A stretch of 13,596 nucleotides of DNA from DATBLZ01 sp036555065 (lineage in GTDB: Bacteria > Pseudomonadota > Gammaproteobacteria > Steroidobacterales > Rariloculaceae), in NCBI GenBank assembly GCA_036555065.1, contig DATBLZ010000062.1, forward strand, positions 1 to 13,596, in the 5' to 3' direction. Shown here in pieces: positions 6,997 to 12,993 of this stretch. How positions within the stretch are numbered: position 1 is the first letter of the stretch; each line of letters opens with the position of its first letter. A program made the translations under genes and the position numbers. The notes below the pieces were generated by a model. It searched no databases. It had not been told where the DNA came from and worked only from the letters and a program-made list of their open reading frames with translations.

Positions 6997-7287
6997 ATGT
7001 CTACTGCCGACGCGGAGGCGGAGATGGAGGCGCGAATTGCCAGGCTCGAATCTGATGTGGCGCACATTCGCACAGACATGTCGGACGTGAAGATCGATAT
7101 CCGCAGAGTGGATTCGAAAATCGATAACATCAACACGGCGCTCATTGGCAGAAGCGACGATCTGAAGGACTCCTTGATCGCCATCAAAGACGAGATCGCC
7201 TCCGCGAAGGTTTGGGCGCTCGTCCTCTATACGGCGCTCGCCGGTGGTATGTTCGGGACGATGGCACGCGGGTTTGGTTGGCTTTGA
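6997..7287 (+). CDS. Small coiled-coil protein with C-terminal membrane anchor
   Basis: A 96-residue protein. ATG 6997 follows GGGAGG at a 6-base spacing, a strong start. Residues about 8-68 are a heptad-rich, charged coiled coil (MEARIARLESDVAHIRTDMS, then DIRRVDSKIDNINTALI), and residues about 70-92 form a single hydrophobic segment (AKVWALVLYTALAGGMFGTMA). The layout of coil followed by an anchor recalls XhlA-like and related small proteins found as stand-alone genes in many proteobacteria; I do not assign a function. The coil probably oligomerises in the cytoplasm with the C-terminus in the inner membrane. It ends a few bases before a decayed DUF1214 gene fragment, so it may sit at the edge of an old rearrangement. 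Confidence 0.8.
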   Translation: MSTADAEAEMEARIARLESDVAHIRTDMSDVKIDIRRVDSKIDNINTALIGRSDDLKDSLIAIKDEIASAKVWALVLYTALAGGMFGTMARGFGWL

Positions 7288-7305
7288 GACGAAGCCGACG
7301 TCTTC

Positions 7306-7439
7306 GCGAAGCTGGCGAAGGAAACTGGCTGCCGACGAGGGCAGGCGGAAGCTTCGAGGTGCGGTTCCGGCTGTATGGTCCACAGGAACCGCTCCACGAC
7401 AAGAGTTGGAAGCTGCCGGACATCGAGGAGCTCAAATGA
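7306..7439 (+). pseudogene. C-terminal stump of a DUF1214-domain protein
   Basis: The frame ending in TGA at 7437-7439 encodes EGNWLPTRAGGSFEVRFRLY, then GPQEPLHDKSWKLPDIEELK and stop. This is the standard C-terminus of DUF1254/DUF1214 proteins (NW-x-x-T/P, R-x-YGP-x-E-x-x-x-DKSW-x-P-x-IE). Nothing upstream in any frame matches the rest of such a protein; the frame before about 7306 reads Arg-rich noise, and the coiled-coil gene ends at 7287. About 44 codons therefore remain of a gene that should be a thousand bases or more. The stump's stop overlaps the start of the next gene as ATGA (7436-7439), showing it was once translationally coupled to the intact DUF1254 gene. The left boundary is approximate. 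Confidence 0.7.
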
Positions 7440-8434
7440 AACCGTGGCTACTCACGCTGCTGCTCGCCTTTTCGGCGGCCAAGGCGCAGGACCTGCAAAC
7501 GGTCACCGTCGACAACTTCATCCGCGCCGAGTCCGACATGTACTTCACCATGTTCGAGAAGCAGGGTGGATTCGGCAAGTTCCTCCACGCACGGGATCTG
7601 CCGCTCGGCGACACGGGCGTGCGCCCCAATCGCGACACACTCTACTCGATCGCGGTCTTCGACCTGGATGCCGGGCCGGTCACGATCACATTGCCTGATG
7701 CGGGCACGCGCTTCATGACGATGATGTCCGTCGACGAGGACCATTACGTGCACGATGTCGTGTATGGCAAAGGCGTCTACACGCTCGATCGCACGTCGGT
7801 CGGCACGCGATACGTGTTTGTCGCCGTGCGAACACTCGTTGATTCCGCGAGCCAACGAGACTTCGCACGGGCCCGCGCTCTGCAGGACGGTGTCAAGGTC
7901 AGCCAGCAAAGCCCGGGCAAGCTCGAGGTGCCCGCCTGGGATCCCGTGAGCCAGCAGAAGATCCGCGACGCGCTGCTCGTCCTCAACGAGACCCTCCCCG
8001 ACTTGAGGCGCGGCGGCGGACGGCGTGGAGAAGTCGATCCAGTCCGGCACCTGATCGCGACGGCTTCGGCGTGGGGGCTCAACCCGGAGAAGGATGCTAT
8101 CTACCTCAACATCACACCCCCGCGGAACGACGGCACGACCGTCTACCGGCTCAACGTCAAGGAAGTGCCCGTGGACGGCTTCTGGTCCGTGACGGTGTAC
8201 GACCAAACGGGCCATATCCAGCCGAACAGCCTCAACGCCTATAGCCTCAACAACATCACGGCCAAGAAAGGAGCGGACGGTTCCGTGGCGATTCAGTTCG
8301 GGGGCTGCGACGGAAAGATTCCCAACTGTCTGCCCGTGCTGGCCGCATGGAACTACATGGTGCGCTTGTATCGACCACGCAGCGAGATTATGGACGGCAC
8401 CTGGCAGTTCCCCGAGGCCATGGCCGTTCAATGA
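7436..8434 (+). CDS. Exported DUF1254/DUF1214-domain protein
   Basis: A 332-residue exported protein. ATG 7436 is preceded by GAGGAG at a 6-base spacing and opens a signal peptide (MKPWLLTLLLAFSAAKAQ), cleaved near Ala17-Gln18. An in-frame extension upstream is noise over the stump described separately. The N-terminal half is DUF1254-like (RPNRDTLYSIAVFDLDAGPV, residues about 61-80, then MTMMSVDEDHYVHDVVYGKG). The C-terminal half is DUF1214-like (DGFWSVTVYDQTGHIQPN, then CLPVLAAWNYMVRLYRPRSE and a DGTWQFPEA ending). This family is exported and widespread, and is sometimes annotated as envelope protein; its biochemical activity is not established. The two GC-rich cysteines near GGCDGKIPNC may form a disulfide. 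It lies upstream of a small exported peptide and a Tat hydrolase on the same strand. Confidence 0.88.
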   Translation: MKPWLLTLLLAFSAAKAQDLQTVTVDNFIRAESDMYFTMFEKQGGFGKFLHARDLPLGDTGVRPNRDTLYSIAVFDLDAGPVTITLPDAGTRFMTMMSVDEDHYVHDVVYGKGVYTLDRTSVGTRYVFVAVRTLVDSASQRDFARARALQDGVKVSQQSPGKLEVPAWDPVSQQKIRDALLVLNETLPDLRRGGGRRGEVDPVRHLIATASAWGLNPEKDAIYLNITPPRNDGTTVYRLNVKEVPVDGFWSVTVYDQTGHIQPNSLNAYSLNNITAKKGADGSVAIQFGGCDGKIPNCLPVLAAWNYMVRLYRPRSEIMDGTWQFPEAMAVQ

Positions 8435-8506
8435 TCGCTCCCGGAGCGCACCAACTGCGAAACTGATCGCAGCGATGTCGTAGCGAGGCAGCGTAGGCGT
8501 CGAGTG

Positions 8507-8647
8507 ATGAAACCGTTACCGCTGTACCTGCTCATCGGTGTCTCGTCGATCTTTCCCGCGATTGCGCAGGAAGGCGGCGGCGAAGGACCTTCGTCGGACG
8601 AGATCGCGCGCCAGCTTGACTCCGGTGACGGCGCGGGACGAGCCTAG
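8507..8647 (+). CDS. Putative 46-residue exported peptide (or remnant of a longer exported protein)
   Basis: A short frame starting at ATG 8507 and ending TAG 8645-8647. It begins with a good signal peptide (MKPLPLYLLIGVSSIFPAIA, cleavage before Gln21) and continues with a short acidic, Gly-rich tail (EGGGEGPSSDEIARQLDSGD). The first codons (ATGAAACCG) repeat the opening of the DUF1254 gene at 7436. The ribosome site is weak. The stop is four bases before the Tat hydrolase start at 8652, which suggests translational coupling. It may be a genuine tiny secreted peptide or the signal-peptide end of a gene whose body has been lost. I do not recognise the tail. Confidence 0.4.
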   Translation: MKPLPLYLLIGVSSIFPAIAQEGGGEGPSSDEIARQLDSGDGAGRA

Positions 8648-8651
8648 AGAC

Positions 8652-9524
8652 ATGGCCGACACGACTCGACGGAATTTCATTACGACGAGCGCCGCCATCG
8701 CGGCCGCGGCCGCCGCCCGGCGCGCGCTCGGCCAATCCGCGCCGCAAGGCGCGACACCTGCGGGCACGTTCTACGCGAAGGGCGCGGTGCGCATCCGCTA
8801 TCTCGATACGGGCGGGGCCGGCTTCCCGCTGCTCGTGATTCCGGGCGGCGGCTTGAACTCGACGATTCAGGGCCTCATCAGCAGCTCCCACCCGTTCAAT
8901 CCGATCGACGAATTCAAGAGCGAGTTCCGCGTCATCACAGCGGACCTGCGCAATGCAAACGGCGGCGAGTCGACGGGGCCGCTCGAGGTCGACCGGCCGT
9001 GGGATGCATACACGGATGACCACCTCGGCCTGATGGATCATTTGGGGATCGACAAATTCATGGTGCTCGGCTTTTGCATCGGGGGCCCGTTCATTTGGAA
9101 CCTCATCGAGCGCGCGCCGAATCGCGTCGCGGCGGCGGTCACGGCGCAGCCGAGCGGCTTTAGACCCGAGCAGCCCGAGCTCTTCTATAACAACAACATG
9201 ACGAACTGGGGGCCCGAGCTCGTCAAGCGCCGACCCGACATCACGCTAGAGCAAGTCGACCGGTTCCTGACGCGCATGTACAAGACCGACGCCGACTTCG
9301 TGTTCACGGTGACCCGCGAGTTCGTGAAGAGCTGCCAAACGCCCGTGCTCGTGCTGCCCGACGACATACCGGCACATCCGCTCGCGGTCGCGATGGAGGT
9401 CGTGATGTTGGCTCCGCAGAGCGAAGTCAGCCTCTATCCGTGGAAGGAGCCGCCGGAGCGTATCCCGATCGCCGTACGGCAAATCCGCTCGTTTCTGCGC
9501 GCGCACCGCCCACCTGCGAGCTGA
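8652..9524 (+). CDS. Tat-exported alpha/beta hydrolase with cysteine nucleophile
   Basis: A 290-residue protein whose N-terminus has a twin-arginine motif (TRRNFITTSAA, residues 5-15) and an Ala-rich core, cleaved near ALG-Q28. The body is an alpha/beta hydrolase fold: oxyanion-strand region VIPGGGLNS (62-70), the nucleophile elbow GFCIGG (140-145) with Cys142 in place of the usual Ser, then VLPDDIPAHP with Asp237 or Asp238 and His242 as the other triad candidates. Cysteine elbows of the G-x-C-x-G-G type are known in dienelactone hydrolases. It probably folds in the cytoplasm, is exported, and acts on an ester, lactone or similar bond. ATG 8652 is chosen because it opens the Tat signal; the frame is open 38 codons further upstream but that part is noise. 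It is a candidate member of the same transcription unit as the DUF1254 gene. Confidence 0.88.
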   Translation: MADTTRRNFITTSAAIAAAAAARRALGQSAPQGATPAGTFYAKGAVRIRYLDTGGAGFPLLVIPGGGLNSTIQGLISSSHPFNPIDEFKSEFRVITADLRNANGGESTGPLEVDRPWDAYTDDHLGLMDHLGIDKFMVLGFCIGGPFIWNLIERAPNRVAAAVTAQPSGFRPEQPELFYNNNMTNWGPELVKRRPDITLEQVDRFLTRMYKTDADFVFTVTREFVKSCQTPVLVLPDDIPAHPLAVAMEVVMLAPQSEVSLYPWKEPPERIPIAVRQIRSFLRAHRPPAS

Positions 9525-9556
9525 CGAGTGCCCATCAACAACGCGCGACGAACCCG

Positions 9557-9871
9557 CTAACCAGCAGCGCCGTCCTTCGTGGGCGGGTCGCGCAGGCTGT
9601 CGATTTCCGCGCGCAGCCGGGCCGAGTCGTCGGTCGCGATGCGCTCGAGCACGCGCACGCGTTCTTCGAGTTTCGCGATGATTGCGTCGCGCTCCGCGAG
9701 CGCGCCCTCGAGATCCTCGACGCGTGCACGCCGGTAGCGGCGGCGGCCCATCGTGTCTTCCGCATCTTCGGCGGACGATTGACCCAGGCACGCACGCAGC
9801 CGGCGGGGCCGCATCAGGAACATCCAGAAGAACATTCCGAAGAAGATCCACATCCACGGGAACGCGTACAT
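9557..9871 (-). CDS. PspB-like small membrane protein with coiled coil
   Basis: A 104-residue protein: an aromatic-rich membrane segment (residues about 3-20, FPWMWIFFGMFFWMFLM), a basic stretch (RPRRLRA, then GRRRYRRAR), and a heptad coil at about 50-95 (LEGALAERDAIIAKLEERVR, then VLERIATDDSARLRAEIDSL). The coil phrase VLERIATD plus an N-terminal anchor resembles phage shock protein B, which helps activate envelope stress responses in the inner membrane, but this protein is longer than typical PspB (about 75 residues) and no pspA or pspC is next to it. ATG 9871 has GGGGAG about 9 bases upstream. It is convergent with the Tat hydrolase (32 bases apart) and stands alone. I treat the PspB similarity as likely but not certain. 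Confidence 0.7.
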   Translation of the reverse strand: MYAFPWMWIFFGMFFWMFLMRPRRLRACLGQSSAEDAEDTMGRRRYRRARVEDLEGALAERDAIIAKLEERVRVLERIATDDSARLRAEIDSLRDPPTKDGAAG

Positions 9872-10041
9872 TGCATCTACTCCCCATCAGCTCTCCAAAA
9901 GAGTAGCAGGTTCCATGCCAAGGGGGCTCGGACGACGCAAGTCGTTGATTACATGGCCTGCCGGCTTGCAGGTGGCGACCCCGGCCGCGCCGGGACTCGC
10001 GACACTCGCCGGTTGTTAGCGCAATTGCTCAAGCGATATCG

Positions 10042-10070
10042 ACGAGCTCGCGCTAACCTCGCGAGCTCGT
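10042..10070 (-). terminator. Strong GC stem-loop downstream of the GMC gene
   Basis: ACGAGCTCGCG (10042-10052), a 7-base loop and CGCGAGCTCGT (10060-10070) form a perfect 11-base stem. It lies 17 bases beyond the GMC oxidoreductase stop on the minus strand, where a terminator is expected. There is no T-run after it, so it is not a classical intrinsic terminator; it may terminate with Rho or protect the 3' end. A competing pairing exists between GTTAGCGC (10015-10022) and GCGCTAAC (10050-10057). Confidence 0.5.
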
Positions 10071-10086
10071 ATCCAACACTGGCTAA

Positions 10087-11724
10087 TCATGCGCTGATCG
10101 GCGCCGGCGCCGGCCTGCCCAGGATCATATCGGAGGCCTTTTCCGCGATCGCCACGATGCTTGCGTTCGTGTTCGCCCCGACGAGGCGCGGATAGATCGA
10201 GGCATCGGCGACGCGCAGGCCCGCGAGCCCGTGCACCTTGAGCTCGTGATTCACGACGTTGTCGCCGGCCGGGCCCATGCGGCACGTCGAGGCGGGATGG
10301 TGCACGGTCACGAGCGTCCGCCGGATGTGCTCGAGCCATTGCGCATCGGATGAGACCTCGGCGCCGGGCAATACTTCACGGGCACGGTACTTCTGGAAGC
10401 TCTCGTGCGCGAAAATCGTGCGCGCCATCTTGAGCCCGCGCAGCAACGTCTCGAGATCCGTCTCGTTGCTGCCGAGCGCCGGATCGATGAGCGGCTCGGT
10501 CAGGGGGTCCGGTCCTGCGAGCATTACGCGTCCCTCGCTCTGCGGATAGAGACAGACGATCACGATCGCAAAGCCGTGCCCGAGCGGAATCGGGAACGGA
10601 CGCGGGTTCCGTCGTGCCGGCTGAAACACGATCTGCAAATCAGGGCGGTCGGAGTCCGGTAGTGTCCTTATATACGCATTCGTTTCGAAGAGGTTGCTCG
10701 CCAAAGCGCCTCGGCGCGTAAATAGATACTGAAAGCACAGCCCGATGTTTCGCGGCACCGCCTTCCATGAGTGACCGTAAGACGTGAGATCGTCCGTCTC
10801 CATGGCGATCGGCGCGGCCGGGTGATCTCGCAAATGGCGGCCGACGGCAGGCAAATGATGCACGGGCGTGATGCCCCAGGACTTGAGATCGCGCTCGTCG
10901 CCGATTCCCGAGCTCAGCAGCAGGTGCGGCGAATGGAAAGTGCCGGCGCTGACGATGACCTCTTTGTGCGCCCGGAGCCGTTTGCGCCCATCGCGCGTCT
11001 CGGCCTCCACACCGACGGCACGTTTACCGTCGAAGAGAACGCGTCGCACTCGGGTCTGAGTCAGCACCTCGAGATTCCGCCGCGTCATTGCCGGCCGCAA
11101 GTACGCGCTCGCCGTCGAGACGCGGCGTCCGTTCCAGATCGTGCCTTGTCGATAGCCGTAGCCGTTCGGATCGGGAACGTTGAAGTCGCGAAGCTCTTGG
11201 TAGCCGAGCGTCGCCATGGCGGCGTTGAACGCGTCGCAGAGCCGATTGCGGCTCGTCGGAAAGCTCACACCCATCGGCCCACCCGTCGCATGGTACGGCG
11301 AGCCTGCGTATTCGGGATTGTGCTCGGAGCGCAAGAAGTACGGCAGCAGATCCGCATACGACCAGCCGGGATTGCCCATCGCCGCCCAGTCGTCGAAATC
11401 CTTGGCCGGACCGCGGAAGTAGGCCATGCCGTTGATCGATCCGGAGCCGCCGATCACGCGGCCGCGCGGCAGCGGCACACGCCGGCCATTGAGGTGCTGC
11501 TGCGGCACCGTCGAGAGGCCCCAGCCGAACTTGGCGCTCATGATCGCGCAGCCGACCGCGGCTGGGATCGTGATGAACGGGTGGCGCTCGGAGCCGCCGG
11601 CTTCGATCAGACAGACGCAATTCGCGGAGTCTTCCGACAATCGGCTCGCGATGAGGCACCCGGCGGTCCCGGCGCCGATGACGATGTAATCGAAGTCGCC
11701 GTCGGACTCAGTCTTGGTGCTCAA
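10087..11724 (-). CDS. GMC-family FAD-dependent oxidoreductase (choline/alcohol dehydrogenase-like)
   Basis: A 545-residue GMC flavoenzyme of standard length without a signal peptide, thus cytoplasmic. The FAD-binding GAGTAG (residues 17-22) sits in DYIVIGAGTAGC, and EAGG (41-44) ends the second strand. GMC signature 1 is RGRVIGGSGSINGMAYFRG (87-105), and signature 2 is GTFHSPHLLLSSGIG (261-275). The catalytic His is in HHPASTCRMG (His476), paired with Asn in GANTNAS (Asn518 or Asn520), a His-Asn arrangement as in choline oxidase-type enzymes. It oxidises an alcohol or aldehyde; the substrate is unknown. The start is TTG 11724: the frame is blocked 9 bases upstream and no ATG precedes the FAD strand. 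Its ribosome site is poor, but a 37-codon ORF with an excellent site ends just before it. It follows a methyltransferase gene. Confidence 0.93.
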   Translation of the reverse strand: MSTKTESDGDFDYIVIGAGTAGCLIASRLSEDSANCVCLIEAGGSERHPFITIPAAVGCAIMSAKFGWGLSTVPQQHLNGRRVPLPRGRVIGGSGSINGMAYFRGPAKDFDDWAAMGNPGWSYADLLPYFLRSEHNPEYAGSPYHATGGPMGVSFPTSRNRLCDAFNAAMATLGYQELRDFNVPDPNGYGYRQGTIWNGRRVSTASAYLRPAMTRRNLEVLTQTRVRRVLFDGKRAVGVEAETRDGRKRLRAHKEVIVSAGTFHSPHLLLSSGIGDERDLKSWGITPVHHLPAVGRHLRDHPAAPIAMETDDLTSYGHSWKAVPRNIGLCFQYLFTRRGALASNLFETNAYIRTLPDSDRPDLQIVFQPARRNPRPFPIPLGHGFAIVIVCLYPQSEGRVMLAGPDPLTEPLIDPALGSNETDLETLLRGLKMARTIFAHESFQKYRAREVLPGAEVSSDAQWLEHIRRTLVTVHHPASTCRMGPAGDNVVNHELKVHGLAGLRVADASIYPRLVGANTNASIVAIAEKASDMILGRPAPAPISA

Positions 11725-11733
11725 GCGGCCGGC

Positions 11734-11847
11734 TCACGCGTCGTGCACGCTACTGCGGAGGGTTTCCGACCGGGCGTGCGACGGCCAACGGGCCCAAGAG
11801 CCGCGGCGCGCCGATGCGGCGAGCTTCGATGACTCCGTGCGAAGCAT
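11734..11847 (-). CDS. Putative 37-residue leader ORF between methyltransferase and GMC genes
   Basis: ATG 11847 has AAGGAG (11854-11859 on the minus strand) at a 6-base spacing, the strongest ribosome site in this part of the window and overlapping the TAA of the upstream methyltransferase. The frame runs 37 codons (MLRTESSKLAASARRGSWAR, then a basic Ser/Arg-rich rest ending HDA) to TGA at 11734-11736, nine bases before the GMC TTG start. It may be a leader that couples translation into GMC, a true small protein, or the N-terminal region of GMC separated by a frameshift. No known family is recognised. Confidence 0.4.
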   Translation of the reverse strand: MLRTESSKLAASARRGSWARWPSHARSETLRSSVHDA

Positions 11848-11853
11848 GGCTAA

Positions 11854-11859
11854 CTCCTT
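11854..11859 (-). promoter_or_regulatory. Shine-Dalgarno AAGGAG overlapping a stop codon
   Basis: Minus-strand AAGGAG lies across the TAA stop (11858-11860) of the methyltransferase and 6 bases before ATG 11847. It serves the 37-codon ORF; the GMC start itself has nothing comparable. Confidence 0.6.
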
Positions 11860-12463
11860 AAGCTTGTTCTCGCCGGAGCACGAGCTGGGCGAGCGCCGCG
11901 CGTCTACCGTCGGGGTCGGTGACGAGGCCCTCGCTGTAGTACACGACGTTGTCGCCGGACCCGCGCTGGGCAATGACCTCACGCAAAAGCTCGTTGCGCC
12001 GCAATCGGAAAGCGGGAGTCTTCGGACCGACGACGTCTTCGCTCGATTCGACGTGCTGCTCGCACAACAGCATCCCGTTCGGCGCAAGGCGCTCGAGCAG
12101 AACCGTTAACAGCTTGGCGTTGACGTACCGTATCAGCACGATCAAGTCGTACCGTTCGCGCGGCAACGACGCATCCGGGTCGTCGTCGAGGTCCGCTTCG
12201 ATCCAGCGAACCTGCAATCGCCGTGCGTTTGCCGCTTCTCTTGCTCGATCGAGCGCGACCGCGGAAATGTCGACGGCATCGACGCGCCGGCCGGTCGCGG
12301 CGAGAAACAGGCTGTTCCGCCCGGCCCCGCAGGCGACGTCGAGTGCGCGGCCGCGCGGCAGCCGCGGCTCCCATTCCGCGAGCAGCGCGCTCGGGTGCTC
12401 GCGTTCGGCGTAGGCGCCGGCACGATAGCGCTCGTCCCACTTGCTGCGATCGGCGACGCTCAT
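11858..12463 (-). CDS. Class I SAM-dependent methyltransferase (TehB-like)
   Basis: A 201-residue cytoplasmic methyltransferase. It begins with the family's usual opening KWDERYRAGAYAEREHPSAL, then SAM motif I LDVACGAGRNSLFLA (41-55), the acidic end of strand 2 in VDAVDIS (61-67), EADLDDD (89-95), and the motif IV region YDLIVLIRYVN (105-115). The C-terminus is short and beta-rich (VVYYSEGLVTDPDGRRAALA). This matches small TehB/tellurite-resistance-like or thiol/oxyanion methyltransferases, but the true substrate is not readable from sequence. ATG 12463 has no strong ribosome site. It is the first gene of a minus-strand set with the leader ORF and the GMC oxidoreductase, and is divergent from the DUF6152 gene at 12577, with a 113-base gap. 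The reaction may act on the same small molecule as the GMC enzyme, but that is only inferred from adjacency. Confidence 0.85.
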   Translation of the reverse strand: MSVADRSKWDERYRAGAYAEREHPSALLAEWEPRLPRGRALDVACGAGRNSLFLAATGRRVDAVDISAVALDRAREAANARRLQVRWIEADLDDDPDASLPRERYDLIVLIRYVNAKLLTVLLERLAPNGMLLCEQHVESSEDVVGPKTPAFRLRRNELLREVIAQRGSGDNVVYYSEGLVTDPDGRRAALAQLVLRREQA

Positions 12464-12576
12464 GGACGCATTCTACACACGGCTCGCCGGACCTCGGCGG
12501 CTTCCTCTCGGGTGATTGTTGGCACGCGCCGAGTGGAAGTGGCACCATGCCACGAATTCCTCGAGCCCGGACTCGC

Positions 12577-12993
12577 ATGAACCAACGTTTGCGCACCGTC
12601 GCTGCATTGCTTGCCGCGGCAGCCTTGGTCGCCACGAGCTCGGCCGCGGCGCATCACTCGCCTGCGATGTTCGATGCGACCAAGGAGATCACGCTCGCGG
12701 GCACGGTCAAAGAATTCCAATGGATGAGCCCGCACTGCTGGATCCAGCTGCTCGTCGCGGATCCCGCAGGGCCGAATGCCGCGCCCGTCGAGTGGGGCAT
12801 CGAGATGGACAATCCGCTCGGTCTCTCCCGGCACGGCTGGAAGCCGGGCAGTCTCAGGCCCGGCGATGAGATCGTCGTCGTCGCGCATCCGTTGCGTGAC
12901 GGGAGCCACGGCGCCCAGGTCGTACGGGTCACGCGTGCCGACGGCACGCCCGTGGGCAACGCACCGGCGCAACCGCAGGGGGCTTCACAATGA
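12577..12993 (+). CDS. Exported DUF6152-family protein
   Basis: A 138-residue protein. ATG 12577 gives a standard signal peptide (MNQRLRTVAALLAAAALVAT, ending SSAAA) cleaved before His26-His27-Ser. An ATG at 12547 is also possible and would only lengthen the positively charged N-region; neither has a strong ribosome site. The mature part has HHSPAMFDATKEITLAGTV, then KEFQWMSPHCWIQLLV with Trp and Ser-Pro-His in place of Asn-Pro-His, and GDEIVVVAHPLRDGSHGAQV near the C-terminus, a complete DUF6152 protein. Its TGA overlaps the next gene's start as ATGA at 12990-12993, so the two are translationally coupled. Location is periplasmic; the activity is unknown. Confidence 0.88.
   Translation: MNQRLRTVAALLAAAALVATSSAAAHHSPAMFDATKEITLAGTVKEFQWMSPHCWIQLLVADPAGPNAAPVEWGIEMDNPLGLSRHGWKPGSLRPGDEIVVVAHPLRDGSHGAQVVRVTRADGTPVGNAPAQPQGASQ

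Noticed and set aside
5739..7055. A 438-codon plus-strand frame antisense to the metallo-hydrolase
   Set aside because: The hydrolase on the opposite strand carries a full metal-binding motif set; the antisense product has no recognisable domain or ribosome site.
8436..8448. CGCTCC/GGAGCG dyad just after the DUF1254 stop
   Set aside because: The loop would be only one to five bases, the stem is short and no T-run follows.
9600..9871. Considered calling the small membrane coiled-coil protein pspB outright
   Set aside because: It is longer than PspB and lacks pspA, pspC or pspF neighbours, so only similarity is stated.
10100..10113. GGCGCCGGCGCC repeat-like palindrome
   Set aside because: It lies within the C-terminal Ala/Pro codons of the GMC gene and reflects codon composition.
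10771..11832. A 353-codon plus-strand frame antisense to the GMC gene
   Set aside because: The minus-strand GMC protein has all family signatures; the antisense frame is Arg/Ala-rich noise.
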